Assembly (NCBI RefSeq): GCF_008369405.1
Contig: NZ_VSJJ01000004.1
Span: 1-64,000, forward strand
Direction of reading: 5' to 3'
DNA from: Streptococcus cristatus
GTDB taxonomy: Bacteria > Bacillota > Bacilli > Lactobacillales > Streptococcaceae
Length of the DNA: 64,000 nt
Shown here: piece after piece, positions 8,096 through 17,554 of the stretch
Position numbering within the stretch: position 1 is the stretch's first letter
Layout: the number at the start of each line of letters is the position of its first letter
The notes under the pieces: generated by a model
Database searches by the model: none
Told to the model about the DNA's origin: nothing
The model's input: only the letters and a program-made list of their open reading frames with translations
Translations under genes and position numbers: made by a program

Positions 8096-9427
8096 ATGTT
8101 GAAGTTGCTGAATCAAATTGATTCATTGGTCTGGGGGCCTCCCCTTTTGATTTTATTAGTTGGAACGGGAATTTATCTGACTTTTCGTCTAAAGTTGCTA
8201 CAGATTTCGCGTCTTTCTCGAGCCTTTCGCTTAATTTTTGTATCCGGAGAGGATCATCATGGAGACGTGTCAAGCTTTGCTGCTCTTTGTACAGCATTGG
8301 CAGCCACGGTTGGAACGGGGAATATTATAGGTGTTGCGACGGCCATAAAAGTTGGTGGACCGGGTGCCTTGTTTTGGATGTGGTTAGCTGCTTTCTTTGG
8401 AATGGCAACCAAGTATGCCGAAGGTTTATTAGCGATTAAGTATCGTTCCAAGGATGCCCACGGAGCAGTTGCTGGTGGCCCCATGCACTATATTCTGTTG
8501 GGAATGGGAGAAAAATGGCGTCCGCTAGCCATCTTCTTTGCTGTTGCGGGTGTCTTGGTAGCTCTTTTAGGTATTGGAACCTTTACGCAGGTCAACTCCA
8601 TCACAGAAGCCATGCATAATACTATTCAGCTACCTTCAGCTGTGACAGCCTCTATCTTGGCTATTTTGGTGGCTTTGGTTATTTTCAGCGGCATTCAGTC
8701 CATTGCGCGAGTGTCGACCAAGGTTGTGCCTTTTATGGCAGCTATTTATATATTGGGAACCATAACCATTTTGCTTCTTAACTTTGATCGGCTTGGGGCA
8801 ACTTTGCAGCTGGTCTTCACTTCTGCTTTTAGTCAAACAGCAGCGGTGGGTGGCTTTGCTGGTGCAAGCATGCGGATGGCCATTCAAAATGGGGTAGCTC
8901 GTGGCGTCTTTTCAAATGAATCGGGCCTAGGATCAGCACCTATTGCGGCGGCGGCAGCTAAGACCAAGGAGCCTGTCGAGCAAGGCTTGATTTCGATGAC
9001 GGGAACCTTTATTGATACCCTCATTATTTGTAGCTTAACTGGTCTGACAATCTTAGTCACTGGCGTTTGGAATAGTGATTTGAACGGTGTTAGATTGACA
9101 CAAGCGGCATTTTCTACGGCATTCTCTAGTTTCGGTCCTGTTCTTCTCACTATTTTTCTGGTTCTTTTTGCCTTTACTACAATTTTAGGCTGGAACTATT
9201 ACGGTGAGCGTTGCTTTGAGTTCCTGTTTGGTGTCAAATATATTCGCTTGTACCGAATCATTTTTGTCGCTATGGTGCTCTTAGGAGGCTTTATCGAGTT
9301 AGAAGCAGTTTGGGTTATTGCCGATATTGTCAATGCCTTGATGGCCTTGCCAAATCTGATTGCTCTTTTGGTCTTATCTCCTGTTATTATTGCTGAGACC
9401 AAAAAGTATTTTGACAAAAAGGGCTGA
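8096..9427 (+). CDS. alsT: Sodium:alanine/glycine symporter family protein (AGCS)
   Basis: A 443-residue polytopic membrane carrier of the AGCS family, which couples sodium entry to uptake of alanine or glycine. Family landmarks include TVGTGNIIGVATAI near residue 75 and GVARGVFSNESGLGSAPIAAA. A longer frame opens at 8042, but that lies inside the riboswitch terminator, so ATG 8096 with upstream GGAG (8080-8083) is the right start. The glycine riboswitch upstream supports glycine or alanine as substrate. Confidence 0.92.
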   Translation: MLKLLNQIDSLVWGPPLLILLVGTGIYLTFRLKLLQISRLSRAFRLIFVSGEDHHGDVSSFAALCTALAATVGTGNIIGVATAIKVGGPGALFWMWLAAFFGMATKYAEGLLAIKYRSKDAHGAVAGGPMHYILLGMGEKWRPLAIFFAVAGVLVALLGIGTFTQVNSITEAMHNTIQLPSAVTASILAILVALVIFSGIQSIARVSTKVVPFMAAIYILGTITILLLNFDRLGATLQLVFTSAFSQTAAVGGFAGASMRMAIQNGVARGVFSNESGLGSAPIAAAAAKTKEPVEQGLISMTGTFIDTLIICSLTGLTILVTGVWNSDLNGVRLTQAAFSTAFSSFGPVLLTIFLVLFAFTTILGWNYYGERCFEFLFGVKYIRLYRIIFVAMVLLGGFIELEAVWVIADIVNALMALPNLIALLVLSPVIIAETKKYFDKKG

Positions 9428-9465
9428 GTTTTTAGTTGCTGGATTTTTGAAAGAAGATTACCTTG

Positions 9466-9496
9466 CTAAAGCTGCTTTGTCAGCTTTAGTTTTTTT
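9466..9496 (+). terminator. alsT terminator
   Basis: CTAAAGCTG pairs perfectly with CAGCTTTAG over a 6-base loop, followed by seven T residues. Confidence 0.93.
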
Positions 9497-9518
9497 ATGG
9501 GCGAGAAATCTCTCGTCT

Positions 9519-9546
9519 TTTGTTATTGGTCAAAACATGGTATAAT
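9519..9546 (+). promoter_or_regulatory. nrdR operon promoter
   Basis: TATAAT (9541-9546) with extended -10 TGG directly before it. A weak -35 TTTGTT lies at 9519-9524 with a 16-base spacer. Confidence 0.75.
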
Positions 9547-9575
9547 GAAGTATTAAGATTCTAGGAGGAAATGAC

Positions 9576-10049
9576 ATGCGTTGTCCCAAATGTGGCGGAA
9601 GCAAATCAAGTGTGGTTGACAGCCGGCAGGCAGAAGATGGAAATACAATCCGTCGCCGCCGTGAATGCGAGGAATGCCAGCACCGTTTTACAACCTATGA
9701 GCGCGTGGAAGAAAGAACCCTAGTCGTTGTCAAAAAAGATGGAACGCGTGAGCAGTTTTCTCGGGATAAGATATTTAATGGCATCATCCGTTCCGCTCAG
9801 AAGCGTCCAGTATCAAGTGACGAGATTGAAGAGTTGGTCAATCGAATTGAGCAAAAGCTCCGCAGTCAGAGTGAAAATGAAATTGCCAGCGAATATATTG
9901 GCTCTCTGGTCATGGATGAGCTGGCCGAGCTGGATGAGATTACCTATGTCCGTTTTGCCAGTGTTTATCGGAGTTTCAAAGATGTTGGCGAGCTGGAAAG
10001 CCTTTTGAAGCAGATTACCAAGGGTTCTAAGAAGAAAAAGGAAAAATAA
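9576..10049 (+). CDS. nrdR: Transcriptional repressor NrdR
   Basis: A 157-residue repressor of ribonucleotide reductase genes. The N-terminal zinc ribbon uses Cys3, Cys6, Cys31 and Cys34. An ATP-cone domain follows from about residue 49 ([20 protein letters not shown]). ATP/dATP binding by the cone sets DNA binding to NrdR boxes. It heads a run of replication genes (dnaB, dnaI). AGGAGG lies before the ATG. Confidence 0.95.
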   Translation: MRCPKCGGSKSSVVDSRQAEDGNTIRRRRECEECQHRFTTYERVEERTLVVVKKDGTREQFSRDKIFNGIIRSAQKRPVSSDEIEELVNRIEQKLRSQSENEIASEYIGSLVMDELAELDEITYVRFASVYRSFKDVGELESLLKQITKGSKKKKEK

Positions 10050-10055
10050 TGGCTT

Positions 10056-11210
10056 ATGAAACCAAATGATCATTTTTCTTTTTTGTCTAATAACCAGGTC
10101 AGTCAAGATATGAGCGGGCTGACCCGTTATTATCTACCCATTGTGGGTAAGGATGCAGTGGCACTTTATCTTTATCTAGTTTCTTTTTGGGATAATGGAG
10201 CTCAGCAGCGACTTTTCAGCCATATTTTAAATCATCTTGATTTTGGTATGGAAGTGTTGGAGAGAAGCTTGGAGCGCTTATCAGCTATTAGGTTGCTAGA
10301 GCTTTTCCAGACTGAGACGGGATTTTTCATTCGACTCTATCCAACCTTGTCTGCTGAGGACTTCTTTGCTCATCATGTGTACAGTAGTCTTTTGGAGAAA
10401 AAGATTGGTCAGGCGGCAGTAGATAAGCTACGACCGGAAAATCCAGCTGGACAAAAGATCAGTCCTTCTTTTAGCCAAATCTATGGCATGGATGACGTCA
10501 GTCCGACGAGAACTAGTCGCCAAAATGATTTTGACTTGACGCATTTTAAACAGAGAATGGCTCAGGATGGCTTGCGTTTTGCAGATGAAAAAGCAGACCT
10601 CTTGGACTTGTTTGCCATTGCGGAGCAGAAGAAATGGACTTGGTATGAGACCTATGTCTTAGCGCGTGAAACAGCTGTGTCGCATGTGATTTCGACGAAA
10701 AGGATGCAGCAAAAGATTCAGCAAAAGCCAGTTTCGGGAGACTTTTCTCAGCAAGAGCAATCCATTATTCGTGAGGCTAAAAGCAAGCAGCCCTTGCTCT
10801 TTTTGGCAGAAATCAAGAAAACCCGTCAAGCGGCCATTACGCGTAGTGAACGGAAGCTGATTCAGGATTTGGCAGAGATGGGACTTTTGGATGAAGTTAT
10901 CAATATCATCCTGCTACTGACTTTTAATAAGGTGGATTCAGCCAACCTCAATGAAAAGTATGCCTTCAAGGTGGCCAATGACTTTTCTTATCAAAAGGTG
11001 ACCTCGGCTGAAGAGGCGGTCCTGAAAATTCGCGAGCGCAACCAGCAGACGAATACTCGTCCTGCGCAAGTCAGCCCAGCTTCTGCTAAAAGCAATGTGC
11101 CGAACTGGAGTCAGCCGGATTACAAAAATGAAACTAGCTTAGAAAAACAAGCGGAACTAGAAGAACAAAAAAGAAGACTTTTAGCAAGACTGGAAGAGGG
11201 AGGCGATTAA
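10056..11210 (+). CDS. dnaB: Replication initiation/membrane attachment protein DnaB
   Basis: A 384-residue homologue of Bacillus DnaB (not the E. coli helicase), which helps load the replicative helicase with DnaD and DnaI. The N-terminal winged-helix region begins after LTRYYLPIVGKDAVALY. A C-terminal DnaB_2-type helical domain covers about residues 190-320, and the tail is charged. It starts 6 bases after nrdR and is followed directly by dnaI. Confidence 0.9.
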   Translation: MKPNDHFSFLSNNQVSQDMSGLTRYYLPIVGKDAVALYLYLVSFWDNGAQQRLFSHILNHLDFGMEVLERSLERLSAIRLLELFQTETGFFIRLYPTLSAEDFFAHHVYSSLLEKKIGQAAVDKLRPENPAGQKISPSFSQIYGMDDVSPTRTSRQNDFDLTHFKQRMAQDGLRFADEKADLLDLFAIAEQKKWTWYETYVLARETAVSHVISTKRMQQKIQQKPVSGDFSQQEQSIIREAKSKQPLLFLAEIKKTRQAAITRSERKLIQDLAEMGLLDEVINIILLLTFNKVDSANLNEKYAFKVANDFSYQKVTSAEEAVLKIRERNQQTNTRPAQVSPASAKSNVPNWSQPDYKNETSLEKQAELEEQKRRLLARLEEGGD

Positions 11211-12110
11211 ATGGAAAAAATAGGACAGGCAATGCCTCATATGAATAAAGTGAAGCAGTTTGATTATCAAAAATTAGTCCAGCAGATTTTAGCAGATCCA
11301 GATATCGCTGCCTTTATCAGTCGAGAACAACTGTCTCCAACCGAAATTCAGCGGAGCATTTCTAAGTTCAATCAATACATTACCGAACGAGATCGCTTCC
11401 TGCTAGAAGATCAGAATTACATTGCCAAGGGTTATAAGCCGATTTTGGTGAAAAATGAAGGCTATGCGGATGTTGCCTATGAGGAAACGCCTGAGTTGAT
11501 TGAGCAGGAGAGACAGGAAGCGATTAGAAGCCGTCTCAACCTTATCAATCTGCCAGCTAGCCTAAAAGAAGCTAGTTTGGCCAAAGTGGATTTAGACGAT
11601 GTCGGTCGCTACAAAGCTTTCGAGCTCTTGACCAGTTTTGTTGCGGACTTTCCGCATTATCAAAAGGCTGTTTATCTCTACGGAGATTTCGGCGTGGGTA
11701 AGAGCTACATGATGGCTGCTCTGGCGCATGATTTGTCAGAAAAGCGTAGTGTCTCAACGACTCTTCTCCACTATCCGAGCTTTGTTTTGGATGTTAAAAA
11801 TGCGATCAGTTCTGGCTTGGTCAAGGACAAAATTGACCAGGTCAAGACAGCTCAAGTGCTGATTTTGGACGATATCGGTGCTGAGCAGTCTAGTCCATGG
11901 ATGCGGGATGAGATCTTGCAGGTTATCCTCCAGCACCGTATGCAGGAAAATCTGCCGACTTTCTTCACTTCTAACTTTAGTTTTTCAGATTTGGAGCGTC
12001 ACTTTGCCAACTCTAAGAATGGCGATGAAACTTGGCAGGCTAAGCGGGTTATGGAGCGGATTAAGTTTTTAGCTCAAGAAATACACCTAGAAGGAGAGAA
12101 TCGCCGATGA
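11211..12110 (+). CDS. dnaI: Primosomal protein DnaI (helicase loader)
   Basis: A 299-residue AAA+ helicase loader. The N-terminal helicase-binding domain is followed by Walker A YGDFGVGKS (about residues 157-165) and Walker B VLILDDIG. The start codon lies directly after the dnaB stop and the gene's end overlaps the next start by 4 bases, so it is translated as part of an operon. Confidence 0.93.
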   Translation: MEKIGQAMPHMNKVKQFDYQKLVQQILADPDIAAFISREQLSPTEIQRSISKFNQYITERDRFLLEDQNYIAKGYKPILVKNEGYADVAYEETPELIEQERQEAIRSRLNLINLPASLKEASLAKVDLDDVGRYKAFELLTSFVADFPHYQKAVYLYGDFGVGKSYMMAALAHDLSEKRSVSTTLLHYPSFVLDVKNAISSGLVKDKIDQVKTAQVLILDDIGAEQSSPWMRDEILQVILQHRMQENLPTFFTSNFSFSDLERHFANSKNGDETWQAKRVMERIKFLAQEIHLEGENRR

Positions 12111-12823
12111 ATGAAACAATTAAGCTGATGAAAGCTCATACGTCTGTTCGCCGTTTTACGGAGGAGCAGATTTCGGATAAGGAATTACGTGCCATTATCG
12201 ATGCTGGACGTGCTGCTTCCAGTTGGAAAAACTTCCAGTCCTACTCTATCATCGTGGTGCGCAGCCAGGAGAAAAAAGAGGCTCTTTTTGACTTAGTTCC
12301 GCAGAAAGCAATTCTTCAGGCATCAGCCTTTTTGCTCTTTGTAGGAGACCTCAATCGAGCTAAAAAGGGAGCTGCGCTACATACAGAAGATTTTTATCCG
12401 GAGGGAACTGAAAATATCCTCATTAGCTCGGTAGATGCTGCTTTGGCAGGGCAAAATACCCTCTTGGCAGCTGAAAGTCTAGGTTATGGCGGCGTTATTA
12501 TTAGTTTAGTTCGCTACGAAGCTTCAAAAATTGCCCAGCTCTTTAATCTGCCAGACTATACTTATCCAGTTTTTGGTATGGCTTTAGGAAAACCAAATCA
12601 AAACCATGCTGTCAAGCCACGCCTGCCCTATGAAGCGGTGGTCTTTGAGGAAGAATACTGTGAGCAGGGAAGCTCAGTTATCGAGGCCTATGACCGTGTG
12701 CAGGCTGAGTATGCTGGTGAGCGAGCACAGGATACTTGGAGCCAGCGTTTGGCAGCCCAATTTGGTCAGGAGCCGAATCAAGCGATTGACCAGCTGTTCA
12801 AAGAAAAGAAATTAGAAAACTAA
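12107..12823 (+). CDS. NADPH-dependent nitro/flavin reductase family protein
   Basis: A 238-residue protein of the NfsA/Frp-like nitroreductase family, which binds FMN and reduces nitro compounds, quinones or flavins with NADPH. The N-terminal VRRFTEEQISD and the segment GRAASSWKNFQSYSIIVV form the flavin-binding start. Later landmarks are LGYGGVIIS and PVFGMALGKPN. The physiological substrate is unknown. It overlaps dnaI by 4 bases. Confidence 0.87.
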   Translation: MNETIKLMKAHTSVRRFTEEQISDKELRAIIDAGRAASSWKNFQSYSIIVVRSQEKKEALFDLVPQKAILQASAFLLFVGDLNRAKKGAALHTEDFYPEGTENILISSVDAALAGQNTLLAAESLGYGGVIISLVRYEASKIAQLFNLPDYTYPVFGMALGKPNQNHAVKPRLPYEAVVFEEEYCEQGSSVIEAYDRVQAEYAGERAQDTWSQRLAAQFGQEPNQAIDQLFKEKKLEN

Positions 12824-12865
12824 GGCGGAGCTCTGCTCTGTCCTAAAGAATGAAAGAGGGAAAAC

Positions 12866-14176
12866 ATGGCTTTACCAACTATTGCCATTGTCGGCCGTCC
12901 TAATGTCGGCAAATCAACGCTTTTTAATCGGATTGCGGGAGAGCGAATTTCCATTGTCGAAGACGTGGAAGGGGTTACCCGAGACCGAATCTATGCGACG
13001 GCAGATTGGCTGAATCGTAAGTTCAGTATCATTGATACGGGCGGAATTGACGATGTTGATGCACCTTTTATGGAGCAAATCAAGCATCAAGCTGAGATTG
13101 CTATGGACGAGGCCGATGTCATCGTTTTTGTCGTGTCTGGCAAGGAAGGCATTACTGATGCGGACGAGTATGTCGCTCGCATGCTCTACAAGACCCACAA
13201 ACCGATTATTTTAGCGGTTAATAAGGTGGATAATCCCGAGATGCGCAATGAAATCTATGATTTCTATGCACTGGGCTTGGGCGATCCATTCCCAGTATCT
13301 TCTGTCCACGGGATTGGTACAGGGGATGTTCTGGACGCTATCGTTGAAAATCTGCCAAATGAAGAAGTGGTTGAAAATCCTGATATGATTAAGTTTAGCT
13401 TGATTGGCCGTCCCAATGTCGGCAAGTCTAGCTTGATCAATGCCATCTTGGGTGAGGATCGGGTCATTGCCAGTCCAGTGGCTGGTACCACACGCGATGC
13501 GATTGATACGGTCTTTACGGACAGTGAAGGTCAGGAATTTACCATGATCGACACGGCTGGTATGCGCAAGTCAGGCAAGGTCTATGAAAATACAGAGAAA
13601 TACTCTGTTATGCGGGCTATGCGGGCAATCGATCGCTCAGATGTCGTTCTGATGGTGCTGAATGCTGAAGAAGGTATTCGTGAGTACGACAAGCGAATCG
13701 CTGGCTTCGCCCATGAAGCAGGAAAAGGAATGATCATCGTCGTAAATAAGTGGGATACGCTGGAAAAAGACAACCATACCATGAAAGACTGGGAAGAAGA
13801 TATTCGCGACCAGTTCCAGTACTTGTCTTATGCGCCGATTATCTTTGTCTCTGCCTTGACCAAGCAGCGTCTCCATAAGCTGCCGGCTATGATTAAGCAA
13901 ATCAGTCAGAGTCAGAATACCCGTATTCCATCAGCGGTGCTTAATGATGTCATCATGGATGCTATCGCCATTAATCCGACACCGACTGACAAGGGCAAAC
14001 GTCTCAAGATTTTTTATGCGACTCAGGTTGCGACCAAACCGCCGACCTTTGTCATCTTTGTCAACGAAGAAGAGCTCATGCACTTCTCTTACCTGCGTTT
14101 CTTGGAAAATCAAATTCGCAAGGCCTTTGTCTTTGAAGGAACACCGATTCACTTGATTGCAAGGAAGCGGAAGTAG
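12866..14176 (+). CDS. der: Ribosome biogenesis GTPase Der
   Basis: A 436-residue protein with two tandem GTPase domains and a C-terminal KH-like domain. The two P-loops are GRPNVGKST (about residues 10-18) and GRPNVGKSS (about 181-189). G3 motifs DTGG and DTAG and G4 motifs NKVD and NKWD are present. Der acts in assembly of the 50S ribosomal subunit and is essential in most bacteria. Confidence 0.97.
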   Translation: MALPTIAIVGRPNVGKSTLFNRIAGERISIVEDVEGVTRDRIYATADWLNRKFSIIDTGGIDDVDAPFMEQIKHQAEIAMDEADVIVFVVSGKEGITDADEYVARMLYKTHKPIILAVNKVDNPEMRNEIYDFYALGLGDPFPVSSVHGIGTGDVLDAIVENLPNEEVVENPDMIKFSLIGRPNVGKSSLINAILGEDRVIASPVAGTTRDAIDTVFTDSEGQEFTMIDTAGMRKSGKVYENTEKYSVMRAMRAIDRSDVVLMVLNAEEGIREYDKRIAGFAHEAGKGMIIVVNKWDTLEKDNHTMKDWEEDIRDQFQYLSYAPIIFVSALTKQRLHKLPAMIKQISQSQNTRIPSAVLNDVIMDAIAINPTPTDKGKRLKIFYATQVATKPPTFVIFVNEEELMHFSYLRFLENQIRKAFVFEGTPIHLIARKRK

Positions 14177-14288
14177 GGCTTGCTTCAGCCTGTTTACAAA
14201 GAAAACAAGGGATATTGCAAGGAATTTATGGAGGGAAGCTTATCCTTAAATCCATAAACTCGCTAGTTCAAAATGTGGAATAGACTGA

Positions 14289-14331
14289 TGAGGGAAACTG
14301 AATTGGAAAAATTGAGTTTCTCTCATTTTTT
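14289..14331 (+). terminator. Terminator after der
   Basis: TGAGGGAAACT pairs with AGTTTCTCTCA (one G-T pair) over a 15-base loop, followed by six T residues. The rest of 14177-14464 shows nothing else I recognise. Confidence 0.8.
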
Positions 14332-14464
14332 GATGACGAGCTTTCTCCGTCCCAAATCGGATTTGAGCTTAAAAAATGGTTTTTAAAAGAGTTTTAGCCT
14401 TAATTATGGTAAAATAATGTCTGAATACTATTAGCTATCAAATGAATTGAATGAGGTCTTTATG

Positions 14465-15643
14465 ATGAAAATCGGAATCGATCAAATCGGTTTTGCGACC
14501 AGCAATTATGTTTTAAAATTAGATCATCTGGCTGAGGAGCGGGGCATTGATCCCAACAAGCTCAGCAAGGGATTATTGATGAAGGAGATCAGCATTGCTC
14601 CTTTAACTGAGGATATTGTCACTTTGGGCGCAGCAGCGGCTGAGCAAATCTTGACTGTCGAGGACAAGAAGGCCATTGATATGGTTATTGTCGCAACAGA
14701 GTCTAGCATCGACCAAAGCAAGGCGACTTCGGTCTTTATTCATGGTCTTTTAGGCATTCAGCCCTTTGCTCGTAGCTTTGAAATTAAAGAGGCCTGCTAT
14801 GGAGCAACTGCTGCTCTAGACTATGCCAAGCTGCATATCAGACAATATCCAGAAAGCAAGGTCTTGGTCATCGCTAGTGACATTGCCAAATACGGGGCAG
14901 AGACGCCAGGCGAGCCGACTCAAGGTGCAGGCGCTGTCGCTATGTTGATCAGTCAAAATCCACGCATCCTTGAATTCAATGAAGATAATGTGGCTCAGAC
15001 TCGTGATATTATGGATTTCTGGCGCCCAAATTACTCTACGACTCCTTACGTCAATGGTGTTTACTCAACCCAGCAGTACCTAGATTGCCTCAAGACGACT
15101 TGGAACGAATACCAAAAGCGTCATGGCTTGGCTTTAGCTGACTTTGCAGCGGTTTGTTTCCATCTTCCCTATCCCAAATTGGCGCTTAAGGGGCTGAATA
15201 AAATTATGGATAAAAGCTTGTCTCAGGAGGAGCAAAAAGGCCTGCAAGAAAACTTTGACAAGTCTATTCTCTATAGCCAAAAGGTTGGGAATATCTATAC
15301 AGGCTCCCTCTTCTTGGGGCTCTTATCCCTCTTAGAAAACTCTGAGAATCTTAAGGATGGTGACAAGATTGCTCTCTTTAGTTATGGTAGTGGTGCTGTC
15401 GCTGAGATTTTTAGTGCCAATCTGGTAGAAGGTTATGAGAAACAGCTGACGACTAATCGTTTGGAGAAATTAAATCAACGTCAAGAACTGACGGTTGCTG
15501 CTTATGAAGAGCTTTTCTTTGCAGAAGCCCAGCTGGATGAAAACGGCTCAGCTGTTTTTTCTGACTACGATGACCAAGTTTACGCCTTGGTTCAAATAGA
15601 CCAACACCAGCGTAAGTATATCAAAGTTGAGAAACCATCATGA
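14465..15643 (+). CDS. mvaS: Hydroxymethylglutaryl-CoA synthase
   Basis: A 392-residue enzyme that condenses acetyl-CoA and acetoacetyl-CoA to HMG-CoA in the mevalonate pathway for isoprenoids. The catalytic Cys111 lies in KEACYGAT and Glu79 in ATES, the same numbering as the Enterococcus enzyme. GAGG (14453-14456) favours ATG 14465; ATG 14462 and TTG 14447 are in-frame alternatives. The gene overlaps mvaA by 4 bases. Confidence 0.95.
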   Translation: MKIGIDQIGFATSNYVLKLDHLAEERGIDPNKLSKGLLMKEISIAPLTEDIVTLGAAAAEQILTVEDKKAIDMVIVATESSIDQSKATSVFIHGLLGIQPFARSFEIKEACYGATAALDYAKLHIRQYPESKVLVIASDIAKYGAETPGEPTQGAGAVAMLISQNPRILEFNEDNVAQTRDIMDFWRPNYSTTPYVNGVYSTQQYLDCLKTTWNEYQKRHGLALADFAAVCFHLPYPKLALKGLNKIMDKSLSQEEQKGLQENFDKSILYSQKVGNIYTGSLFLGLLSLLENSENLKDGDKIALFSYGSGAVAEIFSANLVEGYEKQLTTNRLEKLNQRQELTVAAYEELFFAEAQLDENGSAVFSDYDDQVYALVQIDQHQRKYIKVEKPS

Positions 15644-16920
15644 AAATAAATTGGACTGGATTTTCTAAAAAAACGCCTGCAGAGCGACTAGAGTTTCTGA
15701 AAGCCCATGAACTACTCCAGGCTGAGAATTGGCAAAATTTTGCTAATCAGCATCATCTGCCGCTGGAGATTGCCAATCAAATGAGTGAAAATGTGCTTTC
15801 TATTCTGGCTTTACCTTATTCGATTGCACCGGACTTTCTCATAGATGAGCAGGTCTATCAGGTACCTTTTGCAACAGAGGAGCCCTCTGTCGTTGCTGCT
15901 GCTAGTTTTGCAGCAAAAATCATCAAGCGTAGCGGTGGTTTCAAGACTAAGATTCATAATCGGCAGATGATTGGGCAGGTCGCACTCTATGATGTGCCGG
16001 ATGTAGCTAAAGCTCTAGAGCAGATCCAAAATGAGAAGTCAGCTTTGTTGGAGTTGGCAAATCAAGCCCATCCTTCCATCGTCAAGCGAGGAGGTGGGGC
16101 GCGTGATTTGAGAACGGATTTCCTGGAGGGAGAGACGGACTTTCTAGTTGTCTACCTTGTCGTGGACACTCAGGAAGCTATGGGCGCCAATATCCTTAAT
16201 ACGATGCTAGAAGCCCTAAAAGAACGGTTGGAGGAGTTAACAGGTGGACAGAGCTTGATGGCTATCCTGTCTAACTATGCGACTGAGGCGCTTGTAACAG
16301 CCTCTTGCGAAATTGATTTCCATTCACTCAGTCGAGATAAGGCAGAAGCTGAACGAACTGCTCAAAGAATCGCTTTAGCCAGTCAATTTGCAAAGCAGGA
16401 TCCTTATCGGGCCAGCACGCATAATAAAGGCATTTTCAACGGAATTGATGCAGTTCTTTTGGCGACAGGTAATGACTGGCGCGCTATTGAAGCAGGGGCT
16501 CATGCCTATGCTGCTCGCGATGGCCGTTATCAAGGATTGAGTAACTGGAAGGCCAATTTAGAGGAAAGAAAACTCTATGGCCAGTTGACTCTACCCATGC
16601 CGGTTGCTGCTAAGGGAGGCTCCATTGGTCTTAATCCAATGGTTGTCGCCAGTTTTGATTTATTGGGGCAACCGACAGCCAAAGAATTAGCTTCGATTAT
16701 TGCTTCTGTCGGCTTAGCGCAAAATTTTGCGGCTTTAAGAGCGCTGGTGACTACGGGAATTCAGGCTGGCCACATGAAGCTCCAAGCTAAATCTCTAGCT
16801 TTATTGGCAGGTGCTCAGGAAGATGAGATTGCTTCTGTCGTTGCAGAACTTCTCAAAGAGAAGCAGTTCAATCAGGCAAAAGCCAAGGAAATTTTAGCCA
16901 AAATGCGTAAAGAAAAATGA
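15640..16920 (+). CDS. mvaA: Hydroxymethylglutaryl-CoA reductase (class II)
   Basis: A 426-residue class II HMG-CoA reductase, which makes mevalonate from the MvaS product. Class II features include ENVLSILALPYSIAP, the GGGARDLR segment and TQEAMGANILNTMLE. It is translationally coupled to mvaS by a 4-base overlap. The stop codon is followed immediately by a 173-bp repeat element that supplies termination. Confidence 0.95.
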   Translation: MKINWTGFSKKTPAERLEFLKAHELLQAENWQNFANQHHLPLEIANQMSENVLSILALPYSIAPDFLIDEQVYQVPFATEEPSVVAAASFAAKIIKRSGGFKTKIHNRQMIGQVALYDVPDVAKALEQIQNEKSALLELANQAHPSIVKRGGGARDLRTDFLEGETDFLVVYLVVDTQEAMGANILNTMLEALKERLEELTGGQSLMAILSNYATEALVTASCEIDFHSLSRDKAEAERTAQRIALASQFAKQDPYRASTHNKGIFNGIDAVLLATGNDWRAIEAGAHAYAARDGRYQGLSNWKANLEERKLYGQLTLPMPVAAKGGSIGLNPMVVASFDLLGQPTAKELASIIASVGLAQNFAALRALVTTGIQAGHMKLQAKSLALLAGAQEDEIASVVAELLKEKQFNQAKAKEILAKMRKEK

Positions 16921-17093
16921 GAGTGGGACAGAAATCGGTAATTCGTTAGAATTCGATTTCGTCGTCCCACCTCCGCACAGTTGAGTAGGGCTGTAAAAGC
17001 TGATGGAATCAGCGTAGTAGAGCCCACTCAAACACTGCGTCTTGCTCGACAATCCAAAGACAATTGAGAGGCTGGGACTTTTGTCCCAGCCTC
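16921..17093. repeat. 173-bp structured repeat, copy A
   Basis: The element starts right after the mvaA stop. Its left end folds as GTGGGAC/GTCCCAC with an inner GAAATCG/CGATTTC. Its right end is GAGGCTGGGAC/GTCCCAGCCTC followed by T residues, a bidirectional terminator. Copy B (56509-56681) is the same length in inverted orientation, with only a handful of differences by eye. Both copies lie between convergent genes. The TCA at 17092-17094, overlapping the repeat edge, gives the minus-strand neighbour its stop codon. Confidence 0.93.
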
Positions 17094-17550
17094 ATTTTTT
17101 ATAGTGAAGAGGATGTTTCTTAAGGTAGCTGTAAATCTTTAAGACAACCGTCCCGCTAGCCATGCCGATAGAGATGACCAAGGCTAGGATGACGACCAAG
17201 GTAGCATGGACCATGGCCTGACTATAATCGCCCGTCACAAAAAAAGCAGTTGTCCGATAGGAAATATAACCAGGTACTAGAGGCGCTAGAATAGCCAAAA
17301 TAAAGACGACAGCTGGCGTTCTGTAGATGATGCTGAGGATTTGGCTGGCACAGGAACCAATGATAGCAGCCACGAAAGTTGCAATGATAACATTGGTCGG
17401 TCCCTTGAGTAGGAGATAGAGTAGCCAAGTAGCCATACCTAAGACTCCGCCAGGAATCAGCATACTCCGCTGGACATTTAGAACGATTAGAAAAGTGATG
17501 ATTGCCAGTAGGCTGGCAAGGGCTTGCAGTAAGAAAGTCAAGATTGTCAT
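17092..17550 (-). CDS. Threonine/serine exporter family, small subunit
   Basis: A 152-residue protein with about five membrane segments, matching the C-terminal half (ThrE_2 domain) of ThrE-type exporters. In streptococci ThrE is split into this gene and the larger cytosolic/membrane partner upstream. The pair probably exports threonine or serine; function here is inferred from family only. It starts 4 bases after its partner. The stop codon is formed by the edge of the adjacent repeat element. Confidence 0.8.
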   Translation of the reverse strand: MTILTFLLQALASLLAIITFLIVLNVQRSMLIPGGVLGMATWLLYLLLKGPTNVIIATFVAAIIGSCASQILSIIYRTPAVVFILAILAPLVPGYISYRTTAFFVTGDYSQAMVHATLVVILALVISIGMASGTVVLKIYSYLKKHPLHYKK

Positions 17551-17554
17551 AGGC

